The notes beneath the pieces are model-generated. The model was not told the origin of the DNA. It saw only the letters and a program-made list of their open reading frames with translations, and did no database searches. 64,000 bases of DNA from assembly GCA_032622095.1 (NCBI GenBank), contig CP136062.1, positions 135,258,960 through 135,322,959 of the forward strand, given 5' to 3'. Positions 44,840 through 57,239 of the stretch are shown here, in pieces; the stretch's first letter is position 1, and each line of letters begins with the position of its first letter. The DNA is from Siphonodentalium dalli. Lineage: Eukaryota; Mollusca; Scaphopoda; Gadilida; Siphonodentaliidae. A program made the translations under genes and the position numbers.

Positions 44840-45560
44840 ATATAGCCGATAAATGATACATATCCATGCATACATGTATATAACTTGTTATTTATGTTTT
44901 GTTGCCTTTTGATTGTTTTTCTTGGTTTTCTCGGTGGTGTTTCATGTTATGCTATGTATTTATATTGCCTCCTATATATTGATGTATTCTGACTTAAAAA
45001 CAATATCAACAGCACTCAAAATCTTTAGGGGTGGAGAGACCAATCGTGAAGGGATGTCCACTTGAATTGGAGCGCCTCCCAGTTGGATTTAATTCAAATT
45101 GGGGAAACTCAGGAACGTATCTAACCTACCTCAATCTTGGTGAAATATCTAACAACGCTCTTCCTTATCATTTCGATACATTGACTTAGAGATATACACA
45201 TGAATATTCCTTAAATATTTTGTGTTGCGTAGATATACCTCGCATTAAAATCCCATAAATTAACAACCTAAATCTAAACCTATAATAAATCACTAGGTGG
45301 CGAGATGTCACGCATGCATGGATTTCGGTATTAACCGCCATGAATGTTGTCAATTTTGCCAACATTACACAAAATAAGTAATTCTGTCTATATATATCAT
45401 TTCTGGTGATACATTGATGTTGGTCCCCCCCCCCCCCATTTGAGTGCCTTCACGTAACAGCAGTGCTTAATGTCTGCACATTACCATTAGGTTACCTGTC
45501 CAGAAAGAACCGCTTTTGTTAACTTTATACACGTTCGCTAGAATGTTTTTCTCTTTACAT
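44840..45560. other. No gene recognised; poly-C at 45427-45439
   Basis: AT-rich sequence lacking repeat structure apart from the C-run. Confidence 0.3.
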
Positions 45561-45799
45561 CGATGAAGCCCATTAAATTGCCCCTAGAATTTGCAAAGGC
45601 TGACAGTCAAGATAAGATGTCGGGGATCCGATTTTTCGTATTGTTAAACGTGTATATCTTTGTAAATGTGTATTTCTCGATTCCGAGGAAGGAAGTTATT
45701 ACACAATATGATGTAATACAATGTAATCAAAATTACGAAACCAAATTCACATTGACAGTATGCAAGTTTATCACCCCCGGTCCATGGTTAGTTGAGCTG

Positions 45800-46720
45800 A
45801 TTATTCTGATGTTTGGGATTCCCTTTCCGAAGCACAAATTGGAACTTTACTTTTGTATCATCTCTCATGGGGATTAGTATCCAACAATATCGTGCTTCCA
45901 TAGGGCTTTTCACTTACGCTAATTATGGCTTTGATCTCCGAAAGTACTTTGGAAAAAATCAAAGTTTGTCCGCCAATATATCTGGTATAAAAACAGCTTT
46001 CCGACTGGTGCCGCTTGTTGCTCTACTCCTGATTATCTGTGGAGATATCCATCCACATCCTGGAACAAATTCGACCTCCTCTTCGGATGAGCTGCATCAT
46101 ATCTCGATATTTCACCTAAACATACGGAGCTTAAGACACAAACTCGCCAAAATTGCCTACTTACTAAACGATTATGATGTGATTTGTTTCACCGAAACGC
46201 AGATTGATGATACGTTTCCATCCGAAAATATATTGATGCAATCCTTTTGTGAACCAATAAGAAATAATGGATCAAACTCTGGGGGAGGCATTGCAGTTTA
46301 TTTTGCAAATCATATAGCATTTTCGCGTATACCGGAATTGGAATTTGATAACTCGGTTATGTGGTTCAGAATTGATATGCCCCAAACTAGCTACTTATTG
46401 TGCATATCCTACAGATCTGATCAATTTTGCGATCCTGAATATTGGAAATTTTTAGATGAGTCTATAGACATTGCATTGGATCTTAACTTGCCGCTAATAC
46501 TCACAGGAGATTTCAGTTCAAATGCGATCATCCCCGGCTCTAAAATAAACACTATAAAAGATGCATACCGTTTGAGAAACCTGATTGAGTCTCCCACTAG
46601 AGTAACTGAAACTACTAGTACCCTCCTCGACCACATTCTAGTCAGTGAAGATGGGCTCTCATTACCCGAGGTGTCACCTGAAATGGGAATTTCAGCGACC
46701 ACCATATCTATGTAGCTCAA
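45800..46720 (+). pseudogene. LINE family 3 ORF2 N-terminus: 2A-like motif and endonuclease
   Basis: The open frame 45813-46715 reads a hydrophobic lead (LVPLVALLLIICGDIHPHPG), then HLNIRSLRHKL (Asn block), VICFTETQID (catalytic Glu), GGGIAVYF, LTGDFSSN (GDFN block), LLDHILVS and MGIS. One base is missing at about 46700; the next frame gives SDHHIYVAQLF, the catalytic SDH block, ending at a TAA. The GDIHPHPGT segment at 46041-46067 resembles the 2A-like ribosome-skipping motifs (D-V/I-E-x-N-P-G-P) at the ORF2 start of some CR1/L2-type LINEs, but with N to H and final P to T. RT does not follow; a large palindrome begins at 46652. Confidence 0.8.
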
Positions 46721-48179
46721 CTATTCTAATTTCGGAATCCGGTTGTTGCGAGGTCAATATAGGACGCAAAATATGATTTTTTCACATTTTCATCATGCTA
46801 CCCAACCTTATTGTTATGCATGTTTCGGGTTAGTTCCTGTGATGTTCATCAGTCTATGATTCTTCAGCTGTATTCAATTTATCTTTTTCTTCATTTGATA
46901 TGGATGGCAGTTATGTGAGCGGTATTGAAAATGGTAAAAAGTTGCAAGATAATCGATTGACGTTTGAGCTGTGACGTACTTCGCTAATCGTGAACGTATT
47001 TGTTTTCGCTGATTCAGCTTAATGTGTCTGTTTCAACTCTGTTTAACAAAAACTTGTCGGATGTTGTCACCATATGTATATATTTTTCGGGGCATATCTG
47101 CTATTGGATGGTTCTCATATTATGGCATTGTGGCGTACGCAGTGCGAATACAGGGCACAAACTTACCCCTCCCCCAAAACGATATTTAGTGACACGTTTG
47201 ACAAATAGTCAGATTTCTTACGTCATATCACATTTTTGCTTGCTAAAAGCTATCTTAAAACAGATTTGTATGCTTAGTAGGTCTATTTTCAGGATGAGTT
47301 GTCACCATTCTTGAATTTTGGAGTGTCGGACTAAAATGGGGTCAATATAATTTAAAGAGCGTTTCGTTTTTTTCCACCAAAATGATAGATGGTGCCATTT
47401 CGCGTATTATGATCGGTGCGATTTGAAATGTTGTAAAAAAAACTGCTAGGTATGAACCTCAAAGATATATCTGAAAATTTGGATATGATCAGTGGGTTCT
47501 TACTGGCTACCGTTGCGATCAAAATTTAACATTGAACTCTATGGAGATTCTTGTATTTTTGGATAAATGGCACCATTTTGCGTATGATTATATATGAATT
47601 GAAATTTCTCAAAAATACTATGTATGAAATTCAGGCCCAGCTTGAGGAAAAGGTTATGTGACTAGACTATTCTCACTGGCTACCGTTTTGATCGAAATTT
47701 GACATTGAACCCTATGGAGAATATTGTGTTATTTTACTCGAACGTTGATAGTAACATTGCCATACGACCACCAAGTGCTACTATAGGAGGATGATACATT
47801 CACCGAAACAATCAGTAATCTTACTAATGCAATATAGTCAATATAGTTATGCTTCTAGACACAGTACTTGACAAAAGTATGTGCACACTGCTTTGTAATG
47901 CCATTGTTAATATGCAGCCTGCAGTCTGTTGCATAATTCCGTTGAGTCAAATGAAAAATGATCACCAGTTTCACAATGTGACTATATTGTTTTGTTTATA
48001 CGTGTTAGTAACAAACTAGTGATTGGAGCAAAATTGTAGATCATAACGAATTGTAATGTGACAAATACACTGGTAAATTATACTCCGGCATCATCGCTGT
48101 CAAGAGTCTACCACACATACATCAGGAGAGTATTGTTTTATATGGAAGTCAATAGCTGTCTCATGGGGTTGTCGTCCAT

Positions 48180-49900
48180 AATATCCTTCCACCTTTATAT
48201 GGTGTCCATTCAACTGTATATAGCATTCATTCACCCCTTTATGATGTGCATATGTCGTTATGTGGTGTCCATTCATTTTTATATGGTGTCCATACACATT
48301 TGTATGGCATTCATTATCCTTTATATGGTAAGAAAATGTCGTCCATTCATATTTACATGGTGTCTATTAACTTTTATATAATGTGTACATGCCCACTTGT
48401 GGTGTTCATTCACCTTTATAATGGTGAGCTCTGTTCTTTATATGGTGTCAATTCACCTTTATATGGTATTCATTCGCCTTTCTATGTTGTCCATTCGCCT
48501 TTATGTGGTGTCAATTCACCTTTATATGCTGCCCATTCACTTGTATATGGTGTGCAATCATCTTTATATGGTGTTCATTCACCTTTATATGATGTACAAA
48601 TGTCTTTATATGGTGTCCATTCACCTGTATATGGTGTGCAAATATCTTTATATGGTGTCTATTCACCTTTCTATGGTGTGCAAATATCTTTATATGGTGT
48701 CCATTAACCTTAATATGGTCTGCACATGTCTTTATATTATGTCCATGTACCTTTACATGGTGTGCAAATGTTTTCACATGGTGTCCATTCACCTCTATAT
48801 TGTGTGCAGATGTCTTTATATCGTGTCACCGATATATGGTGTCAATTAACCTTTATATGGTATTCATGTGCCTTTATATGTTTTCCATTCACCTTTATGT
48901 GGTGTCATTCACCTTTATGTGGTGTCCATTCATAATTATATGCTGCCATTCATCTTTATATGGTGTACAAATGTCCTTTATATGGTTTCCATTCACATTT
49001 ACATGCTGCGCATTCACCTTTATATGGTGTGCATATGTCTTTATATCGTGTCCATTCATCTTTCTGTAGGACACATTCACCGATATATGGTGTCAATTCA
49101 CCTTTATATGGTATTCATGTGCCTTTCTATGTTGTCCATTCACCTGTATGTGGTTTCAATTCACATTTATATGGTGTCCATGCACATTTATATGCTGGCC
49201 ATTCACCCTTATATGCTGTGAAAATGTCTTTATACTGTGTCCATTCACCTGTATATGATGTGCAAATATCTGTATATGGTGTCAATTCACCTTTTTATGG
49301 TGTGCAAATATCTGTATATGGTGTCCATTAACCTTCATATGGTGTGTAGATGTCTTTATATGGTGGTCATTTACCTGTATATGGTGTGCGAATGTCTTCA
49401 CGTGGTGTCCATTCACCTTTATATTGTGTGCAGATGTCTTTATATGGTGTCTATTCACCTTTCTATAGGGCCCATTCACCGCTATATGGAGTCAATTTAC
49501 CTTTATATGGTGTGCAAATGTTTTTATGTGATGTCCATTCACGTTTATAAGGTGTGCAAATGTCTTTATGTGATGTCAATTCACCTGTATATGGTGTCCA
49601 TTATGTTATGTTTCCTTTGTCTGGACTCAATTCACATTTACATGCTGTGTTTTACCTTTATATGGTTCACAATCATCACCTTTATATGGTGTCTATTCAT
49701 CTGTATGTAGTTTTCATTCATCTTTCTTGTTTGTACATTTACCTTATATTGTGTCCATTCACATTTATTATGGTGCATATTTACCTTTATATGGTGTGGA
49801 ATTACATATATATAACGTGGTTTTCACCTTTATATTGTGTCCAGTTACCTTTATATGGTGTCCATTTTCCTTTATCTGTACATGTATATGGTAACCATTT
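48180..49900 (+). repeat. 21-bp minisatellite, main block
   Basis: Roughly eighty degenerate units of TTTATATGGTGTCCATTCACC, alternating with TTTATATGGTGTGCAAATGTC and other variants. Because the unit is 21 bp, reading frames stay open for 60-157 codons in several phases on both strands (YMVSIHLYMVCKC-type repeats). These are artefacts of the period, not genes. Confidence 0.95.
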
Positions 49901-50029
49901 ATGATGATGGCCGCTGTTCTTTGTACAACTTGATCTGATGTGTATACGACTTTACATGATGTGCATACGACTTTATATGCTGAGTATATGTCTGTATGAT
50001 ATGGTATAGCATCGCGGTGGTGAATTGAC

Positions 50030-50365
50030 ATCATATAAATATATTTTCACGCCATATAAATACATTTCCACACCATATGACGACAATTTAAAATCATATA
50101 AAGATGAATGGACACCATATGAAGGTGCAACAACATCATACAAAGACGTATGCATATCATATAGAGAAAAGATGACATCATATTGATGGTGAACGGACAC
50201 CATATACAGGTAAAACACACCATATCAAGGTAAATGGACAATATGTAAAGATGAATGCACACCATATAAAGAACAGTACTCACCAGGTGGACACCATATA
50301 TAGTCATAAATGATTTGCACATCACACAAAGGTGAATGGACACCATATAAATGTAGAACAACAAC
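50030..50365 (-). repeat. Minisatellite, inverted short block
   Basis: The same 21-bp unit in the opposite orientation (GGTGAATGGACACCATATAAA), fewer and more diverged copies. It mirrors the left block across the palindrome centre but is about one fifth of its length, so the array expanded on one side only. Confidence 0.9.
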
Positions 50366-51830
50366 AATATAGAAGGGACGACACGGGAACACTGCATGGG
50401 TGCATGTGTGATCACTGTGATGACGATGGTGAGGGACTATCATTTGTAAGTATATTTGTTACATTGCAACTCGTTATGATATACACTTGGCTTCAACGCT
50501 AGTCAGTTGATAACAGGTATCAATAAAACAATAATTTACTATATAGCCACATCGTGAACAAACTATAGGCTTGTCATTTGACTCAACATGCATCAGACTG
50601 TATGGTATCGGGTTCATTGCAAACCATTATACACATACTTTTGCCAAGTACTGTATCTAGAAGCATAAGTATATCGACTATTGCATGAATTATATTACTC
50701 ACAGTTACAGTGGGTCAGACGCGATTGTATTGTCTTCATATAGTAGCACGTGCTGACCGTTTAGTGATATTACTATCAAAGTTTTTATCGCAACTGTAGT
50801 CAGTAAGAATAATCTGATCACATCCATTTTTTTTCTAAATTACACCTGGGTTTCATACATAGTATTTTGGGGAAATTTCAATTCACATATTATCATACAC
50901 AAAAGGGCGCCATTTATCCCAAATACGAGAATCTCCATCGGGTTCAATGTTAAATTTTGATTGCAACTGTAGCCAGAAAGAACCCACTGACCATATCCAA
51001 ATTTTAAAATATATGCGTGAGGTTCACACTTAGCAGTTGTCATAATATTTCAAATAGCACCGATCACCATACACCAAATGGCACCACCTATCATTTTCGA
51101 TAAAAACAAAACGCTCTTTAAATTATTTTGACCCCAGTTTAGTCCGACACTCCAAAATTTAAGAATGGAAACAAGTCAGTCCAGAAAATATACCTAATAG
51201 GCATATAACATTTGTTTTCAGATCGCTTTTAGCAAGCAACAAATGTGATATAACATTAGGAATCCGACTATTTGTTAAATGTGTCAATAAATATAATTTT
51301 GGGGGAGGGGTAAGTTTTTGCCATGTATTCGCACTACGTACAACATAGGGCACCAATAATAAATTCCATCCAATAGCAGATATGCCACGGATCACATAAA
51401 TGCATAAATATGGTGACAAAATCCGATAGGTTTTTGTTAAACGGAGTTGAAACCGACACATTTAGCTGAATCAGCGAAAAAAATACGTTCACGATTAGCA
51501 AAATACGTCAGAGCTCAAACGTCAATCGATTATCTGGCAACTGTTTACCATTTTCAATGCCGCTCACATAACTGCCATCCATGTCAAATGAAGAAAAAGA
51601 TAAATTGAATACAGCTTAAGAATCTTAGACTGATGAACATCACATGAACTAACCCAATAAATGCATAAAAATAGGGTTGGGTAGCATGAGGAAAATGTGA
51701 AAAAATCATATTTTGCGCCCTATATTGACCCCGCAACAACCGGATCCCGAAATTAGAATAGTTGGGCTACATAGATGTGGTGGTCACTGAAATTCCCATT
51801 TCAGGTGACACCTCGGGTAATGAGAGCCCA

Positions 51831-52500
51831 TACTATAAGGAATAACTGCAGCGATTTAAATTTTGATAAACTTGAAAACTATATTTCTATAACAGCTCAC
51901 TGTCAATGTGGGTTTTATATTGAAGACGCCTCACATTTTTTTCTTCCAGTGCCCGTTATTTGAAGAGAGTCGCTTAATATTCATCCAACGCCTTTGGCTA
52001 AATGGAATTTTCGTTGATAGGATTGAAGATATCCTCTTTGGTCAAAGCAACCTATCCAATACTTTAAATGATAAATTGTTTCGCAATACGCAGACTTTCA
52101 TTGCATCATCGGGTAGATTTCATTGACGGAAAACCTTCAAAATCCAAATAAGCCTATATCTTCATACATTCCCCATATTGCCATCAAAATACTCGGCTCA
52201 GCTCGCCATAGGACCTACATCCCATCCTTGGTATCAGTCTACTCACTTTATACCTCACCCTCATTCTCGACCCTCCTCGTTTTAGGTACTACATTCCAAT
52301 TATAAGCTAATATTGAGTCCTACATAATTCCATATACAATTAATAATTTGCGTTTCAATATTGTTAAGGGAGAGGAGCAATATTCTAAGTTGAATAAATT
52401 GTGCTCCCATCCCTTTTGATTAATTCATATCTTATTTCATATTCTAATTTGTTAAATGTATTATGTAATGAGGGTCAAATAAAATATGTTCAAACGTACA
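51831..52500 (+). pseudogene. LINE family 3 ORF2 C-terminus and 3' UTR
   Basis: Immediately after the palindrome the reading HTIRNNCSDLNFDKLENYI, AHCQCGFYIEDASHFF, then (after a frameshift) FFQCPLFEESRLIFIQRL and FIASSGRF gives the C-terminal domain of a jockey/CR1-like ORF2. The 3' UTR ends near GGGTCAAATAAAATATGTTC at 52472-52491. Orientation and position make it the downstream part of the same LINE as 45800-46720; the whole RT core is missing between them. Confidence 0.72.
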
Positions 52501-52509
52501 TTATCTATC

Positions 52510-52850
52510 TAAAAGAAGTTCTATTGTAAGCAGATAATGTGCGGTTTTTCGAGAGTACAGGCTGAGATAATGGAGTCATAGCCGTTATTTCGTTTTATGG
52601 TGTGGGCCACAGTGAACACAAATGTTAAAGAGCGAACACCTTAAAAGTCATGGGTTGGCTTACTTGGCTCATTGTTCGCACATAATCTGCTTAGAATTGC
52701 CTAATTATGAGTCGATAATGTTATTAAATGCTCCTCATTTTCATCACATTATCGACTCAAAATGAGGTGAGACTAAGCAGATTATCTACCTTCAACAAGT
52801 TCATGATAAGCAGATAATGTGCGTGTTTTCGGCAGAACAGGCTGTCCCTA
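52510..52850. repeat. Foldback repeat with GAGTCGAT arms, copy 2
   Basis: ATAATCTGCTTAGAATTGCC with TAATTATGAGTCGATAATGT pairs with CACATTATCGACTCAAAATG and AGGTGAGACTAAGCAGATTAT (52683-52784). AAGCAGATAATGTGCG occurs on both sides (52532 and 52813), as direct flanks. An AAAGAGCG word sits at 52624. Confidence 0.8.
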
Positions 52851-52859
52851 CATCAAAGA

Positions 52860-53950
52860 CTAATTAGTTATTAATGTGAATTAACAAAATAAATATAATC
52901 ATCTATACATCACTCTGTCGGACAAGGGCCTTGCGTACTGTAAGTAGTCAAATAAAGAACACGTGGTTTGGTGTTGGCCAGCCATAATCGCAAAGGTAAT
53001 TTTTATATAGGTCAGACGTCATTTGTATTCAAATTCGACGGGAGCATCTCAAGTAAAACAAACAATGCCATACGTATTATTGAGATGGCATAGTATAGAT
53101 ACTGTTGGTATCTAACAATGTTAGTATACTGCTTTTCGACGTATAAAATGCACATGTTTTGTTCTTAAGAAAACCCAATTTCAGAACAAGTTACCGAGGT
53201 CCCAGTTTCATGTAATATGAGTGTGACTGGCAGCTATATGCACAAGAAACTGAGTATCGACACTAAACAAGTATAATTGATAGCATAACCCTGACCAAAC
53301 TGCAACAAAAATTAAGAATACTGTCAAGTTCATATCCGGTTGTCAGGAGAAGGAACTTTTGAATTTTAAAACTGTCGACGGTAACACGATAACCTATATC
53401 TTGCATGTCAGCAATGAAAGATTTTGGGGGGAAGAGATGCGCCAAGCGTTAACAAAGCATGTGTTGCGACGTTTACTGAGTTAATGTGGTTAATGTGTAC
53501 AGCACAGACCGGTTGCGGTTGATAAGCGCTTGTGCTGAAGGTGCGTCGACAAACATGCGGATCAAAACGGGTGTCCTGACGGTATTGAAAAACGGAAATC
53601 CTACATTGCTTATCACTCATTGCTTACTGCACAAACCCGAATTGAAAATTAAAAAAATTCATTCAAAAGCAGAAAAGGTTTCGATAACATTGATGAATTT
53701 ATGTAAGTTATAGTACAAGTGTTGGAGAAGTGGAGATGAAAGAGCTAGTAACAGTAACAACATCCAGTGCAAATCTTACTTCTTCGCTGGCAATGAAAAC
53801 CAAATTGTCAAAGAGGCCAAGAGCAAATATCAACCCAAAATCTTAAGAAAGAAATATAGATCAATCATGATTTTGAACTGAAAAATGTGAAACAAGGAAA
53901 AGAGAAACATGGAAACGTTATAACAAAGGTCATTGCATCTGCCAGGAATT
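52860..53950. other. No gene recognised
   Basis: Frames of 60-75 codons on both strands at 53263-53713 overlap and lack motifs. Confidence 0.3.
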
Positions 53951-53958
53951 GTATTTAG

Positions 53959-54650
53959 TGTAAACAATATTTTATTCTCAATAACAAGTATGTACATACA
54001 TATACAATTTTAATTACAATACATATATTTATTACAAAATGTTAACACGTGTGTCCCAGCATATAAGAGATGAGAAAGGGATCTGACTGTAAGATTTGTA
54101 AGCTTATATTTGCCATTTCGCCATTGGATATTCACATGGGTGATAACTGGTTTATCATTATATCTACTTGAGTTGTGTTGACTGCGAATTAATAATGGAT
54201 ATATATAGCTTCCTGTCTGCCCACCCCTCAGCGCCCATATGGCCCCCATCAACCAGTTCAAGGAGACAAGGGTTACCGCATTGTTGATATCATAGTTTGT
54301 TTTCTCTCAGTTAGTCGCGAATCTTTTTGTAAGTAGAATATATTTCTGTACTCTTGCGAATATATCGATGTTTTGATCTATTGTTAATGATTGAGATCCT
54401 TTAATAAGATCATTTAAACATGGTCTGTTGCGAAGACATTGAAAGCATACCGTTCGTTCGTTCGTGAACTTTCGACAGTATAAGAAGAAGTATTCAGTAG
54501 TCTCTGTCAGGCCACAATAAGTACAATCGGAATTATCATGTAAGTGATTTAGGTGCAAGTGATCATTCAGATTACTGCATTCGAGACGCATTCGACAGAG
54601 GATTATTTGACTTTGCCGTATTTCCCATCGATTCGAATCAATCAATCAAT
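53959..54650 (-). mobile_element. 5'-truncated LINE of family 2, copy 2
   Basis: Minus strand. The C-terminal frame (54645 to 54307) reads RMRLECSNLNDHLHL, CTYCGLTETTEYFFLYC and FARVQKYILLTKRF, homologous to 12640-13072. The 3' UTR runs to AATAAAATATTGTTTACAC at about 53959, matching the end of copy 1. The frame here is open over 112 codons, cleaner than copy 1, but RT and endonuclease are absent. Confidence 0.78.
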
Positions 54651-54654
54651 GTCA

Positions 54655-55026
54655 GTAATTGAAGATACGAAAATTGTTGACGACACAAGGTGGGGTGTGA
54701 CAGATAATGACCATGGGGTCTTCTGAAATCGAAATAATATCAGACCACTTCTCAGATTAATGAAAAACATTATAGGTATTAAACTAAACTTAGCTGCCCT
54801 GTCCAGTTTGCAGAATGAAGGGGGTTATGTTGAGAAACTGGTGAATAAATATGTGGCGATATAGTTATCTTCATATAGGTGGAGGTGGAGCTTAAAACCA
54901 GCAGCTAAATTAACCAGTCAGCCATGAAGCGTGGGCCAGATGAAAGTGACCAAAACTGTCATTCATCTCAGAATAAATTCATCGTACTAGTAATGGGAGT
55001 GACGCGGGCGAGTCAGAATCTGATAT
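54655..55026. other. No feature recognised
   Basis: Short AATC tail-like repeat at the left edge (CAATCAATCAATG, 54641-54653), then nothing identifiable. Confidence 0.3.
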
Positions 55027-55030
55027 TTAA

Positions 55031-55557
55031 GACACGGGCGGCGTTCGTTGCAGAAATATTTATATTTGTTCAAATCGCCATCAACTGAAGGAACACCAAG
55101 ATAATATACAGTTCCGCTCAGACTCCAAACATAATCAACGCGTAAATAGTATATTGGCATCAAGATGTATAATGGTGTACGTAAACAAGAGCCTGCTCGT
55201 GTTACATAAGTTGTGCGTCTGTTTACATAACACAGCGCAAATGCTATTGGTTAATCACACAAAAATGATATAAACGCTCTTCATTATTTCCATTTCAGGA
55301 AAACAATAACAAAGAACGCTCTTTATGTTTACCATATCCGAACTAAACAAAGGCCAGGAAACGTAACGTATTTTGCTCTTGTTTACATAACAAATGGGGG
55401 GGGGGGAATTGACAATAACATACTGTTTATGCCATATTTCTGATTGGTTTAAGAACAAATTATGTCTATATTTTACTATTATTTCTGTTTATATATGGTG
55501 GTTTAGACAGAGGTGAATATTTTAACAGCATACCCACCGCCAACGCCGCCCGTATCT
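55031..55557 (+). mobile_element. TTAA-flanked MITE, subfamily 2, copy 2 (527 bp)
   Basis: TTAA at 55027-55030 and 55558-55561. The left end reads GACACGGGCGGCGTTCG; the right end is the complement of AGATACGGGCGGCGTTGG. AAACGCTCTTC at about 55273 and AACGCTCTTT at about 55313 surround a TTTCAGGAAAAC variant of the CCTGATATGG spacer. It has a G-run at 55397-55407. It is inverted relative to the copies at 30942 and 63049. Confidence 0.88.
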
Positions 55558-55595
55558 TTAACAATCACTAAGAGTCTGATACTAACTCTAATAAC

Positions 55596-55600
55596 GGTGG

Positions 55601-55631
<31 letters not shown>

Positions 55632-55696
55632 GATGATGATGATGCCGATGATTATGATGATGATGGTGGTGGTGATGGTGGTGGTGATGATGATGA
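55596..55696. repeat. GAT/GGT trinucleotide microsatellite
   Basis: About 100 bp of GATGATGGTGGT-type units. The methionine/valine-rich open frame across it is an artefact. Confidence 0.95.
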
Positions 55697-55699
55697 AGG

Positions 55700-56830
55700 A
55701 TCAGCATGCAAAGTTTGAATATTTGATATTAATTGTTTCCTTGATGAATTCCTAGGATATAAATAGATGAATCTATGTGTATCTATGCAGATAATTAACT
55801 TCTTTGTTGAATGTTTCAGTTCAGTTGGTTTTTGAAAGAATAATTTCAATTAACTCATGGGCTTTTCAAATGTTTTGTTTCTTTCCTCCTGTGAACCCAT
55901 TGCGATAATGATTCGGCCTAATGCTACACGATAGTCACACCGAACTACTAGGGCAAAGCCAAACCTCGCCTAGCCTGCCAGTGATTTGGGATATTATATA
56001 AATCAACACCAGAGCATATATCCACTTCATTTATTTAGATTATATTTTATATTTACTTTAACATTTGTATCAGCTCACTGTCAATACAATGACTGGTCAA
56101 TACCTTGCCAGTTCACTTGACTGTCCAGTTTGAAGACATAAGCCTAAGACAAATGTTGAAGGCAAATAAAGAACATGCAATAACCATGTTATTAACGTAA
56201 GTGTGTTCAGTAACAGATATATAAGCATGAATTAAACATCACAATACTTGTCGCATAAAATAAAAAATGTTATGCAAAAAAATTGCTAAACCCATTTTCA
56301 GGTCGTGCAAATTTTCGAGGCCTGTGAATTTGTGGTTTCTCTAGGCATATGGATACGTGGTCGAGTCCTACATTGTTGTCGTCTTGTGGTAGATTTATAG
56401 TTGCCACGCCACACGATGGCGCCAAGTACAAGATCAAGCTTTGCTATATGAAAGCAGTTGCGGAAATCCGAAAGGAACACGCTTGTTGTCGGTTGCTAGT
56501 TGCTGATTGCTGGCTTGGATAGAGCCAATCAAAAAGCCATTGCATTGCTATAAATGCAAAAGGGAATCTCAGTAAATATAGATGGCTCGCCGAACAAATA
56601 TTAGTAATTTCACGTTGATGTTTGTAAATGGAGAGATGACTAAATGCGGAATCCCAATCAACATTGAAGGTATTGCACTGGTAGAATATTGATCGAATAC
56701 TATAAAATACAAATATTGATATTTAAATAAATTAGTAAATTACCTAGGAACGCTGATAAGACAAACATATTACGGTACTGAGCCAGGTAGAGTAAGGAAG
56801 TAGAAATCGAGCTACGTCAAAGGAGAGTGC
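55700..56830. other. No gene recognised
   Basis: AT-rich, short frames only. Confidence 0.3.
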
Positions 56831-56989
56831 ATGTATGTTCACATTCCAGAGACATTTAACTCTGTATGGCTATATTTAGTGTGTTGCGAATACAGAATAT
56901 TGAACTGACTACTGTGGAACAAGACATTGTTAGTAACACCACACTTCATCACAAGTGACAATGGCCGAATCCAAATATCGGAATTAAAA

Positions 56990-57096
56990 CCTGCAACGAT
57001 AGTCAATACATATGTTAGTGGAGCGGCCAAAAGCAAAAAGGTAATTATTTTTTGAAATACTGCTACCCCTACCATCGATAAAACAAGTTTTTGTTT
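56990..57096 (-). pseudogene. Possible last-TM exon of a gustatory-receptor-like gene
   Basis: On the minus strand a good acceptor (CATTTACCTCTCAG, AG at 57098-57097) opens a phase-0 frame reading KQKLVLSMVGVAVFQKI then LAAPLTYVLTIVAGF. Insect-type gustatory receptors end with a TM7 carrying TYxxxxxQF and preceded by a phase-0 intron. Here TYVLTIVAGF is close but lacks Q. A GTAAGT donor on the same strand at 57226-57221 would make a short intron of about 130 bp, but the frame upstream contains a stop, so this may be a relic. Chance hydrophobicity cannot be excluded. Confidence 0.35.
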
Positions 57097-57239
57097 CTGA
57101 GAGGTAAATGGATGATCTACCATTCCCCCCCCCCCCCCCCCAAAAATAGATTACACGTTGGGCTTTTCCCAACGTTGTATATTTGACAGGCGATAGTTCG
57201 TCTGAATTGTGTTTACGCAGAACTTACATTATCTGCCAG

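Larger units (their letters stand above)
46652..51830. repeat. 5.2-kb imperfect palindrome with minisatellite core
   Basis: The left arm (46652 to about 48075) and right arm (about 50440 to 51830) are inverted copies. Paired positions sum to about 98480 over the outer 700 bp, for example AAAGAGCGTT at 47354 against AACGCTCTTT at 51110-51119, with small indels further in. By eye identity is about 90% in the outer part, so this is not a simple assembly mirror. The core is 21-bp tandem repeats, plus orientation 48180-49900 and inverted 50030-50360. The outermost 70 bp of each arm is LINE endonuclease sequence, so the left arm overlaps the LINE frame. The architecture resembles Foldback/Galileo elements. 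Confidence 0.88.

Noticed and set aside
45563-45877. 104-codon frame upstream of the family 3 LINE
   Set aside because: It overlaps the LINE frame in another phase and has no recognised domain.
48246-49710. Long overlapping open frames of 89-157 codons rich in YMVSIHLYM
   Set aside because: They are produced by the 21-bp tandem repeat, occur in several phases and on both strands, and have no domain.
48180-50365. CRISPR-like regularly spaced repeats
   Set aside because: Units are contiguous 21-bp degenerate tandem copies without unique spacers, in an animal sequence.
55513-55755. Methionine/valine-rich 80-codon frame
   Set aside because: It is a translation of the GAT/GGT microsatellite.
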